Below, in pieces: positions 8,089 to 15,094 of a DNA stretch of 64,000 nt (the first letter of the stretch is position 1; each line of letters opens with the position of its first letter). The notes under the pieces are model-generated. The model ran no database searches and was not told where the DNA came from. It saw only the letters and a list, made by a program, of their open reading frames with translations. Both the position numbers and the translations under genes were made by a program. This stretch comes from Microbacterium sp. SSM24 (GTDB taxonomy: Bacteria; Actinomycetota; Actinomycetes; Actinomycetales; Microbacteriaceae), in NCBI RefSeq assembly GCF_025989145.1, contig NZ_JAPDNQ010000001.1, positions 248,001-312,000 on the forward strand. The letters are read 5' to 3'.

Positions 8089-9801
8089 TCAGTCATAGGT
8101 CGCCTCCGCCGTCCAGCTGTCACCCTCGCACACCAGCAGCCAGGCGGCGCCGTCGGCGTCGACGACCTGGAACCGGTGCGCACGACGCGAGCGCGCGGCA
8201 TCCCACGACCTCTCCACCACCGGCCACGGACCGGCCCACGCCTCGATCCGCCGCCGTCGCCCGCTCTCGATCAGCACCGTCGGCACGGCCGACACGCTCC
8301 CTCGCTCGTCGACGTCGATCAGCTCGCCTCCGAGCGCGCGCACGTCGACAGGGATCGGCTCGGCGAACACGGTCGTGGGCAGCGGGTCGGGAAGGCTCCC
8401 CGGCCACGGCCGTGCTCGCTGCGCCGCAAGGCCGTCGGGACCCGTGCCGTGGCGATCGCCCCACGGCACGAGCACCTGCCGTTCGACCAGCCAGCGGCCG
8501 CCGCCGATCGCCGGGGTGAGCACACCGCGGTGGCCGAGCATCGCCTGCACGCGCGACAGGGCGTGATGCACCTTCTCTTCCGGTCCGCCTCCGAAGATGG
8601 CGGGGGCATGGTGGGATGCCGCGTCCACCGCCTCGGGAGAGATCCGCACGAGCGCGACGCCGCTGCGCAGCGCCCTGTCTTCTCCCCCGCCGCCATGCGT
8701 GCCGACCTCTTCGGAGAGCTGCCAGCGCACCCGGTCGACGACCGCCGCGGCATCGAACGATCCGGGGTGCAGCCACACCCGCTCGCTGCGCTCCCCTCGG
8801 TCGCCGACGAGCTCGACGCGCAGTTCGGTGCAGACGAGATCGATCGCGCCGAGCCCCGCGATGAAGTCGTCGGCCGTGACCCTCATGCCGAACGCCACCT
8901 GATCGGCGATCTCGAGCGGGGGTTCGAACGCGATCTCGCGCTGCAGCTCGGGTGGTGGCGTGCGGGGCTGGACGGGTCGCGAGTCGAGTCCGCCGGCGAG
9001 CGAGTGAAGACGGATGCCGCGCTCCCCGAACCGTTCCCGGACCCGATCGGGAGGCAGGGCGGCGAACTCGCCGAGCGTCTGCACGCCCAGCCGTGCGAGC
9101 AGCCCGACGAGGTCGTCGGACGCCGACGGCGCTGCACCGCCGCCGAGGGAGGCGGCATCGAGCACCGACACCGACAGCGGGGCGAGGAAACCCGCCGCCC
9201 CGCCCGCCGGGATCACGCAGACCGGTTCGGCGATGCTCGTGCCGGACCTGGCTGCCTGCTCGGCCGTGAAGGGACCGTCCGCGATCCCCGCGCGCACGTC
9301 GCCCAGACCGAGTGCCCGCAGCGTGTCGAGCAGCACCCGTGCCGCCTCGGTCTCACCGCCGTAGTAGCGGGATGGGCCCTTCGCCCGCAGCGCGCACAGT
9401 CCGGGCCGCACGAGCTGCACACCGGGAACGCGCTCCTCGATCGCCGACACCACGGGGGCGAAGGCCCGATGATCGCGTGCGGCATCGGCGGGCACGACCG
9501 TGAGCCCGGGGCAGCGCGCCTGCGCGTCGCGTCGCCGTTGCCCACGTCGCACTCCCTCTGCCCGGGCCGCCGCCGAGCATGCCACGACGAGATTGCGCTC
9601 GACCACGGCGATCGGCCGGGACGGATCGAGGGGCGCGGAGGCATCCGCTCCGGCAGGCCGGGCCGGCGCATCCGGGCCGGCCGGAGCATCCGGTCCGGCC
9701 ATGCCGGCACCCGCCCCCGCACCGGCCCCGTGCAGCAGCGCCGTCACCGGCCAGTCGGGGAACCACAGGACGAGACTGCGCACAGGAGAGTCCACGGCCA
9801 T
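8089..9801 (-). CDS. imuB: Y-family polymerase-like mutasome protein ImuB
   Basis: A 570-residue protein related to Y-family polymerases, with the usual start RSLVLWFPDWPVTAL. ImuB proteins lack the catalytic carboxylates of active Y polymerases and act as the hub that binds the beta clamp, ImuA and DnaE2. An Ala/Gly/Pro-rich insertion lies at about residues 25-60. The start is placed at the ATG one base after the imuA stop; the open frame continues upstream only because it overlaps imuA. Transcribed with imuA and probably dnaE2. Confidence 0.92.
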   Translation of the reverse strand: MAVDSPVRSLVLWFPDWPVTALLHGAGAGAGAGMAGPDAPAGPDAPARPAGADASAPLDPSRPIAVVERNLVVACSAAARAEGVRRGQRRRDAQARCPGLTVVPADAARDHRAFAPVVSAIEERVPGVQLVRPGLCALRAKGPSRYYGGETEAARVLLDTLRALGLGDVRAGIADGPFTAEQAARSGTSIAEPVCVIPAGGAAGFLAPLSVSVLDAASLGGGAAPSASDDLVGLLARLGVQTLGEFAALPPDRVRERFGERGIRLHSLAGGLDSRPVQPRTPPPELQREIAFEPPLEIADQVAFGMRVTADDFIAGLGAIDLVCTELRVELVGDRGERSERVWLHPGSFDAAAVVDRVRWQLSEEVGTHGGGGEDRALRSGVALVRISPEAVDAASHHAPAIFGGGPEEKVHHALSRVQAMLGHRGVLTPAIGGGRWLVERQVLVPWGDRHGTGPDGLAAQRARPWPGSLPDPLPTTVFAEPIPVDVRALGGELIDVDERGSVSAVPTVLIESGRRRRIEAWAGPWPVVERSWDAARSRRAHRFQVVDADGAAWLLVCEGDSWTAEATYD

Positions 9802-9802
9802 G

Positions 9803-10546
9803 TCAGCCCACCGCCCTGGCCTCGAGAGTCGCGTCGTCGGCATCGGCGCTCCAGTGCCCACCCGCCGGCACGGCGGCGAGCGTCGGCACCGGCTCGGCGA
9901 CGGCGGCGATCGCCCCGGAGGCATCGGGCAGCAGCAGCCGCGACCGGCGCGGTCGTGGCCACCGCCGACTCGACGTCGTGACCGTGACCTCGCGCCCGGA
10001 GAGGTAGCCGTGGCCGCGGCCGACGCCCGTCCACTCCGGGGCCTCGACCTCGATCACCGCCTCGGCCTGCGGCCACGGCCCCTGCACGAGGAGGACCGCT
10101 CCACGATCCCGCAGCCGCGCCGCCAGTCGGGAGATCTCGGCGTCGGGCGCACGGCCGGACGGGCGGACCGCGACCACCGGCAGCACTTCGGCGATCGTGG
10201 CCGTGATCGCGAGCCACCGTGTGCCGGGCTCGGGGATGAGCACGAGCCGGGAGAGGTCGACCCCCAGTCGCTCTGCCGCTTCGGCGCCGAGCCGCGGCAT
10301 CCCCACCACCCCGCACCACGACCCCGCCTGCGAGGGCAGCGACATGAGCGCGAGCAGCAGCGACGTGGAACGCGAGAGAGAATAGGCGGCGCCGGGACGC
10401 AGTCCGCCGCCCGGCAGGAGAGACGCCAGCGCCGAGTGCACGGGCAGCACCGGAGCGTCGAGACGACGACCCTGCACCCGCTCGAGCTGAGCGCGCAGGG
10501 ACGCTACGTCTCCCGCCACGCCGGCACGATCGCGCACTGCCGTCAT
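9803..10546 (-). CDS. imuA: ImuA-type RecA-like mutasome protein
   Basis: A 247-residue RecA/SulA-like protein, the first gene of the mutasome cassette. The region around LLPGGGLRPGAAYSLS corresponds to a degenerate P-loop, as expected for the actinobacterial ImuA type, which interacts with RecA and ImuB. The ATG lies 6 bp after a TAGGAT -10 box and has no ribosome site in front, so the mRNA is probably leaderless. A LexA-type box sits between the -10 and -35 elements. Confidence 0.88.
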   Translation of the reverse strand: MTAVRDRAGVAGDVASLRAQLERVQGRRLDAPVLPVHSALASLLPGGGLRPGAAYSLSRSTSLLLALMSLPSQAGSWCGVVGMPRLGAEAAERLGVDLSRLVLIPEPGTRWLAITATIAEVLPVVAVRPSGRAPDAEISRLAARLRDRGAVLLVQGPWPQAEAVIEVEAPEWTGVGRGHGYLSGREVTVTTSSRRWPRPRRSRLLLPDASGAIAAVAEPVPTLAAVPAGGHWSADADDATLEARAVG

Positions 10547-10552
10547 TCGAAC

Positions 10553-10581
10553 ATCCTAGAATCTTTGTTCTAATGAATCAA
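10553..10581 (-). promoter_or_regulatory. imuA promoter with embedded LexA (SOS) box
   Basis: On the minus strand: -35 TTGATT (10576-10581), a 17-bp spacer, -10 TAGGAT (10553-10558). The 16-bp inverted repeat TAGAACAAAGATTCTA (10557-10572) fills the spacer and resembles the Gram-positive SOS box TCGAAC-N4-GTTCGA, with 9 of 12 arm positions matching. LexA bound there would block RNA polymerase directly. Confidence 0.78.
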
Positions 10582-10636
10582 TCCCAGGAATGACGTTACT
10601 TCGTACCTCCGACACACTGCGTGCGCTCGAGCGCCG

Positions 10637-11524
10637 TCACGTCTCCGCCGGTGCAAGAGCCCTCGACGCCACCCGCCGCCCAGGCAGCGCGCCGAGCGCG
10701 ATCCCCGCCAGCACCAGAGCCACCCCGACCGCCTGCGGCACGCCGAACGCCTCCCCGGCGAGGAGCACGCCGAGCGCGACCCCGGTGACGGGATTGAGAA
10801 GGCCGATCACTCCGACGACCCCCGGCGCCAGATGGCGCAGCCCGGCGAACCACGCGGCGTAGGCGACCGCGGTGGCGATGAGCGTGACATACGCGAAGCC
10901 CAGCGTCGACTCGAGGGTGAGCACCGGCGGCGCACCCTCCACGAGCAGGGCGGCGGGCAGCAGCACGAGCGACCCCGCGACGAGCTGCCAGGCCGTCATC
11001 GGCAGCGCGGGCACGTCGCTCCCCCACCGAGCCGTGAGCACGAACCCGATCGACGAGGCGACCATGGCGCCGAGGGATGCCGCGACACCCCACGGATCCA
11101 CCCCGCCGACGTCGACGCCGAACATGACGACGACGCCGATGAGCCCGATACCGGCACCGGCTACGGCCGCCGCGCGCGGACGACGACGGAGCAGCAGCCA
11201 CGCGAACAGGAGCATGCACGCCGCCGACGTCGACATCAGCGTCGCCGCGAGGCTCGACGGCAGACGCTGGCCGGCGATGTAGACCAGCACGAAGAACCCG
11301 CCGACGTTGAGCGTGCCGAGCACGAGCGAGCGCCACCACCACGATCCTCGCGGCAGGACCCGCGCGGCCAGCAGCACGAGAAGTCCCGCCGGCAGCGCTC
11401 GCAGCACGCCGCCCCACAGCGGCGATTCCGGCGGGAGCAGGTTGCGCGTGACGACGTACGTGCTGCCCCAGGCGATCGGAGCGATCGCCGTCACCGCGAT
11501 CCAGCGCCATCTTTTATCTTCCAC
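10637..11524 (-). CDS. EamA-family drug/metabolite transporter
   Basis: A 295-residue protein with about ten hydrophobic segments in two homologous halves; the first begins TAIAPIAWGSTYVVTRNLLP, typical of EamA/RhaT-type exporters. The substrate is unknown. The start codon is GTG at 11524, with no ribosome site but a TAAAGT -10-like hexamer 7 nt before it, so it may be leaderless. It diverges from a MarR regulator, and its start lies inside one of two operator palindromes, so regulation by that MarR protein is very likely. Confidence 0.85.
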   Translation of the reverse strand: MEDKRWRWIAVTAIAPIAWGSTYVVTRNLLPPESPLWGGVLRALPAGLLVLLAARVLPRGSWWWRSLVLGTLNVGGFFVLVYIAGQRLPSSLAATLMSTSAACMLLFAWLLLRRRPRAAAVAGAGIGLIGVVVMFGVDVGGVDPWGVAASLGAMVASSIGFVLTARWGSDVPALPMTAWQLVAGSLVLLPAALLVEGAPPVLTLESTLGFAYVTLIATAVAYAAWFAGLRHLAPGVVGVIGLLNPVTGVALGVLLAGEAFGVPQAVGVALVLAGIALGALPGRRVASRALAPAET

Positions 11525-11554
11525 GGAAGATACTTTATCTTACCGGGAAGATAA
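11515..11554. promoter_or_regulatory. Twin palindromic operators between EamA transporter and MarR gene
   Basis: Two inverted repeats with the same half-site: TATCTTCC-N2-GGAAGATA (11515-11532) and TTATCTT-N6-AAGATAA (11535-11554). Their centres are 21 bp apart, two helical turns. The first covers the GTG of the transporter; the second overlaps a TAAGAT -10-like hexamer (11552-11557) placed 6 bp before the MarR ATG. This is the usual arrangement for MarR autoregulation plus control of a divergent exporter. Confidence 0.8.
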
Positions 11555-11563
11555 GATGGTGCG

Positions 11564-12076
11564 ATGGATGCCGCTTCCGACGAACCGCTCGACCGCGTCG
11601 CCGAGATCCAGGAGGCGTGGCGCCGAGAGCGGCCCGATCTCGACCCCTCCCCGCAGGGGGTGATCGGCCGACTGCACCGCGTCGCGATCGAACTGACCGA
11701 GCGCCTCGTCGCCGTCTACGGAGAGTTCGGGCTCACCGAGGGCGAGTTCGACGTGCTGGCCACGCTGCGCCGCGCCGGCGAACCGTACGAGCACGCGGCG
11801 GGCGACCTCGCCGACCACACGCTCGTCACGACCGGCGGGCTGACCAAGCGCGTGGACCGCCTCGAGGCCCGCGGTCTCGTCGAGCGTCGTGCCGAGGCAT
11901 CCGATGCCCGTCGTCGCCTCGTGCGGCTCACGCCCGAGGGTCGCGACCTCATCGACCGCGCCTTCACCGCGCACCTCGCGAACGAGCATCGCCTGGTGCA
12001 GGAGCTGGGAGAAGCGGATGCCGCAGCCCTCGAGCCGATCCTCACCCGCTGGCTGCGCGCACTCGACGCGCGCTGA
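11564..12076 (+). CDS. MarR-family transcriptional regulator
   Basis: A 170-residue winged-helix regulator. The DNA-binding region (about 60-135) shows the family pattern: LTEGEFDVLATLRRAGEP, a recognition helix around TTGGLTKRVDRLEARGLVER, and a wing ending in LTPEGRDLI. N- and C-terminal helices give the dimer interface. It probably represses itself and the divergent EamA exporter through the twin operators upstream. Its stop is one base from the convergent HNH gene stop. The ligand is unknown. Confidence 0.9.
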   Translation: MDAASDEPLDRVAEIQEAWRRERPDLDPSPQGVIGRLHRVAIELTERLVAVYGEFGLTEGEFDVLATLRRAGEPYEHAAGDLADHTLVTTGGLTKRVDRLEARGLVERRAEASDARRRLVRLTPEGRDLIDRAFTAHLANEHRLVQELGEADAAALEPILTRWLRALDAR

Positions 12077-12077
12077 C

Positions 12078-12575
12078 TCAGGCGGCGAGTGCCAGGTAGG
12101 GCTCCCAGCTCGGCTCGCTGCGCTCGGTGCCTCGCACCGTCCACTGCGCACCGCGCGGCGGGTTCGGGGTGAAGCGGAGCTCCCACTTCATCTCCTGCGG
12201 GGTCCGATCGCCCTTGACGTTGTTGCACCGCAGACAGCACGCCACGAGGTTCTCCCACGAGTCGCCGCCGCCTCTCGAGCGTGGAAGCACGTGGTCGATC
12301 GTCGAAGCCGACGCTCCGCAGTACGCGCATCTGTGCGAGTCGCGGCGCAGCACCCCACGTCTGGTCACCGGCACGCGGCGTCCCCCGGGCACGCGCACAT
12401 AGCGCGTCAGCACGATCACCGCGGGGCGATCGTAGGCACGTCTCGTGCCCCACACGGGTTCGCCATCGGTGTGCTCGATGACGGTGGCCTTCTCGTTCAT
12501 CACGAGCACCAGCGCCCGCTTGAACGACACGACGGCGAGCGGCTCATAGCCCGCATTCAGCACCAGAGTGCGCAT
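12078..12575 (-). CDS. HNH endonuclease
   Basis: A 165-residue protein beginning MRTLVLNAGYEPLAVVS, the start typical of a widespread actinobacterial/cyanobacterial HNH family. The nuclease core is at about 98-145: CAYCG, DHVLPRSRGGG (catalytic His), ENLVACCLRCN (Asn and the second CxxC). Zn-binding cysteines and the beta-beta-alpha-metal residues are intact, so it should cut DNA; the biological target is not known. GAGAGGAT gives a good ribosome site. Upstream lie a terminator and a 36-codon ORF. Confidence 0.88.
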   Translation of the reverse strand: MRTLVLNAGYEPLAVVSFKRALVLVMNEKATVIEHTDGEPVWGTRRAYDRPAVIVLTRYVRVPGGRRVPVTRRGVLRRDSHRCAYCGASASTIDHVLPRSRGGGDSWENLVACCLRCNNVKGDRTPQEMKWELRFTPNPPRGAQWTVRGTERSEPSWEPYLALAA

Positions 12576-12652
12576 TGATCATCCTCTCGAATGGCCGGGA
12601 CGGCTTCTCGGTATTCGACGTGCGACGATCGGTCCGCGCAGGGGCATGAAAA

Positions 12653-12679
12653 AAGGCGCTGTCTTATAGACAGCGCCTT
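12653..12679 (-). terminator. Rho-independent terminator upstream of the HNH gene
   Basis: A perfect 11-bp stem (AAGGCGCTGTC / GACAGCGCCTT) with a 5-nt loop. On the minus strand it is followed directly by TTTTTT, so it ends transcripts coming from higher coordinates. The stop codon of the 36-codon ORF (12664-12774) lies in the loop. It sits 78 bp in front of the HNH start, so it either isolates that gene or attenuates read-through into it. Confidence 0.85.
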
Positions 12680-12774
12680 GGAGCCACGGCGAGGCCGCGG
12701 CATCCACTCGTGCAATGCCGGAGGACGAGGCGTCCTAGCGCATCCATGGTTCGGATGCGAGGAATGCTGTCCAT
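12664..12774 (-). CDS. Possible 36-residue small protein or leader peptide
   Basis: An ATG preceded at 6-nt spacing by GGAGG opens a 36-codon frame (MDSIPRIRTMDALG... ending RRCL) that stops with TAA inside the loop of a strong terminator. A TAGCCT -10-like hexamer lies at 12806-12811. The product is basic, with two internal Cys and one near the end. Codon use is atypical for this genome (CTA, CGA, GGA, TGT, AGG), which fits a leader peptide or a young small gene better than an ordinary protein. I do not recognise it. The alternative is a chance frame in a short non-coding RNA. Confidence 0.45.
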   Translation of the reverse strand: MDSIPRIRTMDALGRLVLRHCTSGCRGLAVAPRRCL

Positions 12775-12878
12775 CGGCTCCCTCCGCTTCTCTCGCGTCG
12801 GAATCAGGCTAACGCACCACGGCAGGGCGAGGGCCGCAGGCGCGGATGAACGCCGCGTGGCGTGTCGGAGAACGAAGA

Positions 12879-12907
12879 ATCCCCTCGAAGCGAGGCTTCG
12901 AGGGGAT
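12879..12907 (-). terminator. Hairpin terminator after the M23 peptidase gene
   Basis: A perfect 13-bp inverted repeat (ATCCCCTCGAAGC / GCTTCGAGGGGAT) with a 3-nt loop, 14 bp past the peptidase stop. On the minus strand only a mixed T-rich stretch (TCTTCGTTC) follows, so termination may be weak. Confidence 0.7.
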
Positions 12908-12921
12908 CGTTCGAGAAATCG

Positions 12922-13815
12922 TCAGCCGGCGTTGGCGTTGAGCCACGCGAGCGGATCGACGTTCCCACCGTTCATGTACACCTCGAAGTGCAGGTGGTTG
13001 GCGGTCGAGCGGCCCGTACTGCCGACGCACCCGATGACCTGGCCCACCTGCACGGTCTGGCCGGCGACCACCTTGCGGCAGCCGTAGCTCTGGTGGGCGT
13101 ACAGCGTGTTGACGACCTGGCCGTTGATGACGTGGTCGATCGTGATCGCGACGCCATAGTCGTAATAGGCCTCGGACGAGACCTTCACCACACCGGCCGC
13201 CGCAGCGTAGATGGGCGTTCCGGCCGGCGCGACGAGGTCGATTCCTCGGTGCGCACCGCCGCGCGTGCCGTAGGTGTCGGTCAGCGTGTAACTCGTGAGC
13301 GGCCAGCGCACCGCGCCGGAGCCGGGGGCGACCATGTTGAGATCGATGTTGTAGCTCGTGGTCGTGGCGGTCTGCGCCGACAACCTGGCGCGCTCGGCAG
13401 CCGCTTCCGCAGCCTTCTTCTTCGCGATCTCGTCGGACGTCGTCGCGGAGTAGCTCTCGCGGGTCAGCTCGGCGCCGACGGCGTCGGAGGCGACGACGAC
13501 CGACTGCGCGTCGTCGACAGCCATCTGCTGAAGGGTCATCGCCTCGTCCTTCTGCAGCACGCCGGCGAACGCGGGCATCGCGGCAGCGGCGACGAGGCCG
13601 CCGACGAGTGTGAGCGCGAAGAGGCTGCGCACCTGCTTCGCCGCACGCTTGGGCGCGCGGGTCGCGGGACGGGTCGTCACCGCGGTCGAGGTGGTCACCA
13701 CCGGCGCGGCGGCCTTGGTCCGTCGTGCGGGGCTGCGGCGCGCGCGCGAACGACGAGACAGACTCGTCGCGTCACTCTGGGGCTCGTTCGCGAGCGAATC
13801 GTTGTGATCAGCCAA
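12922..13815 (-). CDS. M23 (LytM-type) peptidoglycan endopeptidase
   Basis: A 297-residue exported cell-wall enzyme. A basic Arg/Lys/Ala-rich cytoplasmic segment (1-75) precedes one membrane segment (FALTLVGGLVAAAAMPAFAG), an Ala-rich helical linker (KKKAAEAAAERARL) and the LytM domain. Zinc ligands are visible in AHRGIDLVAP (HxxxD) near 193 and HLHFEVY near 275. It should cut peptide cross-links during growth. The start is TTG at 13815, supported by GGAGG five bases before it; the open frame runs much further upstream without a better signal. That ribosome site is buried in a hairpin. Confidence 0.88.
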   Translation of the reverse strand: MADHNDSLANEPQSDATSLSRRSRARRSPARRTKAAAPVVTTSTAVTTRPATRAPKRAAKQVRSLFALTLVGGLVAAAAMPAFAGVLQKDEAMTLQQMAVDDAQSVVVASDAVGAELTRESYSATTSDEIAKKKAAEAAAERARLSAQTATTTSYNIDLNMVAPGSGAVRWPLTSYTLTDTYGTRGGAHRGIDLVAPAGTPIYAAAAGVVKVSSEAYYDYGVAITIDHVINGQVVNTLYAHQSYGCRKVVAGQTVQVGQVIGCVGSTGRSTANHLHFEVYMNGGNVDPLAWLNANAG

Positions 13816-13911
13816 ACTGTCCTCCGGCGCCTCGGCGCCGGAGGCGCTGGCTCGTCGGCATTCGGTGTCGGGGCACGATATGCGGGCTTCACCGTGTGGA
13901 CGACGAGCCAG
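13816..13911 (-). promoter_or_regulatory. Structured 5' leader masking the M23 peptidase ribosome site
   Basis: On the minus strand an 11-bp stem (CTGGCTCGTCG 13901-13911 with CGACGAGCCAG 13847-13857, 43-nt loop) is followed after 2 nt by a perfect 11-bp hairpin (CCTCCGGCGCC 13834-13844 / GGCGCCGGAGG 13821-13831, loop GA). The second arm contains the GGAGG ribosome site, five bases before the TTG. This looks like a translational switch. Cell-wall hydrolase genes of actinobacteria often carry c-di-AMP (ydaO-type) riboswitches, but the conserved core of that class is not convincingly present. Confidence 0.6.
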
Positions 13912-13966
13912 GGAGGCAATCCACGCGGGGTCCGGTCGGCGGGCTTCTCGCCTGGTGGACTTTTCG

Positions 13967-13995
13967 AGGCTACCCGAAGGTAACGAATAAGTCAC
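13967..13995 (-). promoter_or_regulatory. Candidate promoter of the M23 peptidase gene
   Basis: On the minus strand -35-like GTGACT (13990-13995), a 17-bp spacer and -10-like TAGCCT (13967-13972). Transcription would start near 13960, giving a leader of about 145 nt. On the plus strand the -35 region carries a direct repeat, GTAAC-N6-GTCAC (13980-13995), similar in layout to binding sites described for MtrA, which controls cell-wall hydrolases in actinobacteria; that link is inference. Confidence 0.45.
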
Positions 13996-14032
13996 GCTCA
14001 TCCCCTGGCAAGTGCCTGGGGATGCCGCGTCA

Positions 14033-14050
14033 CGGATGCCGCGGCATCCG
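14033..14050. terminator. 18-bp palindrome after ideR (shared-core family)
   Basis: Perfect palindrome CGGATGCCG/CGGCATCCG, 9 bp downstream of the ideR stop. The same core recurs at 1465, 20086, 38509 and 56467. It probably acts as the ideR terminator. Confidence 0.55.
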
Positions 14051-14059
14051 CTCTCCGCG

Positions 14060-14761
14060 TCAGCGGCGGTCGTCGACGAGGAAGATGTGCGAGGCGACCT
14101 CGACGGGGAGCTCGAGTCCCTCGTCGGCATCGTCCATCTGCACGAGGACGTAGCCCTCGTTGTAGCGATACTCGCCGGACGCGCCAGGAACCACGCCGGC
14201 GCCCTTCAGCTGCTGAAGCAGCTCGGGGTCGACCTGAGCGGGTTCGGCAAGGCGTCGGACGGTGCCGGAGATGGGCTCGCCCGCCTCGTTGAGGCGGCGG
14301 ACGAGTCCGACCACGCCCTGCTCGAAGCCGCCGGTCGGGACGTCACCGAGCTGGTCGAGGCCGGGGATCGGGTTGCCGTACGGCGACTCCGTCGGGTGGC
14401 CGAGCAGCTCGACGAGACGGCGTTCGACCTGCTCGCTCATCACGTGCTCCCACCGGCACGCCTCTTCGTGCACGTACGCCCAGTCGAGGCCGATCACGTC
14501 GGAGAGCAGCCGCTCGGCGAGACGGTGCTTGCGCATGACGTCGACGGCCTTCTGGCGGCCGGAGTCGGTGAGTTCGAGGCTGCGGTCCTCGGTCACGACC
14601 ACGAGGCCGTCGCGCTCCATGCGGCCGATCGTCTGCGACACCGTCGGGCCGGAGTGGCCGAGGCGCTCCGAGATGCGCGCGCGCAGGGGAACGATGTTCT
14701 CCTCCTCGAGTTCGAGGATGGTGCGCAGGTACATCTCGGTGGTGTCGATCAGGTCGGTCAT
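14060..14761 (-). CDS. ideR: Iron-dependent repressor IdeR (DtxR family)
   Basis: A 233-residue three-domain DtxR-type regulator: winged helix at about 1-70 (recognition helix near SGPTVSQTIGRMERDG), metal/dimer domain at about 75-140 with EEACRWEHVMSEQVERRLVE, and a C-terminal SH3-like domain. The central motif closely resembles mycobacterial IdeR, so Fe2+ is the likely co-repressor rather than Mn2+. It should repress the efeUOB operon via the box at 3959-3977. The start is the ATG of MTDLIDTTEMYL with GAGGAC upstream; a further in-frame ATG exists 15 codons earlier without such support. Confidence 0.92.
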   Translation of the reverse strand: MTDLIDTTEMYLRTILELEEENIVPLRARISERLGHSGPTVSQTIGRMERDGLVVVTEDRSLELTDSGRQKAVDVMRKHRLAERLLSDVIGLDWAYVHEEACRWEHVMSEQVERRLVELLGHPTESPYGNPIPGLDQLGDVPTGGFEQGVVGLVRRLNEAGEPISGTVRRLAEPAQVDPELLQQLKGAGVVPGASGEYRYNEGYVLVQMDDADEGLELPVEVASHIFLVDDRR

Positions 14762-14852
14762 ATGCGGTGTCCTCGTTCGTCTAAGGGGCAGAGACAGCCT
14801 ATCCATTCCCCCGACACCGGGCTCCTGCCGCGAGTTCGGGTGGGGGCTTCAA

Positions 14853-14918
14853 CAGGTCAACCACCGCTCCGCAGGAACGACCGACGCCGAACCGTCCTGC
14901 AGAACCCCGGTTGACCTT
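14853..14918. repeat. Palindromic repeat, copy 1 (left of the DUF559 gene)
   Basis: Outer arms CAGGTCAACC (14853-14862) and GGTTGACC (14909-14916) enclose inner arms GCAGGA (14871-14876) and TCCTGC (14895-14900). A second copy with the same outer and inner arms, the shared CTCCGCAGGA and a similar length lies at 16198-16263 on the other side of the DUF559 gene. In the rest of 14762-15094 I see only two short copies of GGCATGCGAGGGCG near 15010-15045 and no gene. Confidence 0.75.
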
Positions 14919-15094
14919 CCTGAGCGCGGCACGACGGCCATCCTCCCCGCCCCCGCCACGAGGGCTTCCCGACCCGCGCGGGCCAGTCACCGGTCCACTC
15001 CGCGCGCCCGGCATGCGAGGGCGGACGCGCGCGGCATGCGAGGGCGACGCGCGCCGTCTCGCTCCCATCCGGCTCACGCGCAGTCGCGCAGTAC

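Noticed and set aside
4048..9981. A 1977-codon open frame on the plus strand opposite dnaE2 and imuB
   Set aside because: It is antisense to two clearly recognised genes, is rich in Arg/His/Glu/Val as expected for the complement of high-GC codons, and has no domain pattern.
12710..13087. 125-codon plus-strand frame across the terminator region
   Set aside because: It crosses both hairpins and runs antisense into the peptidase gene, with no ribosome site or family pattern.
13816..13911. Firm call of a ydaO c-di-AMP riboswitch
   Set aside because: Stems and context fit, but the conserved GGGGUGAAUC/GACAGCUAACC-type core is not convincingly present, so it is kept only as a hypothesis.
13816..14130. 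105-codon upstream extension of the M23 peptidase
   Set aside because: It covers the promoter, the structured leader and part of ideR; the TTG with a GGAGG site is better supported.
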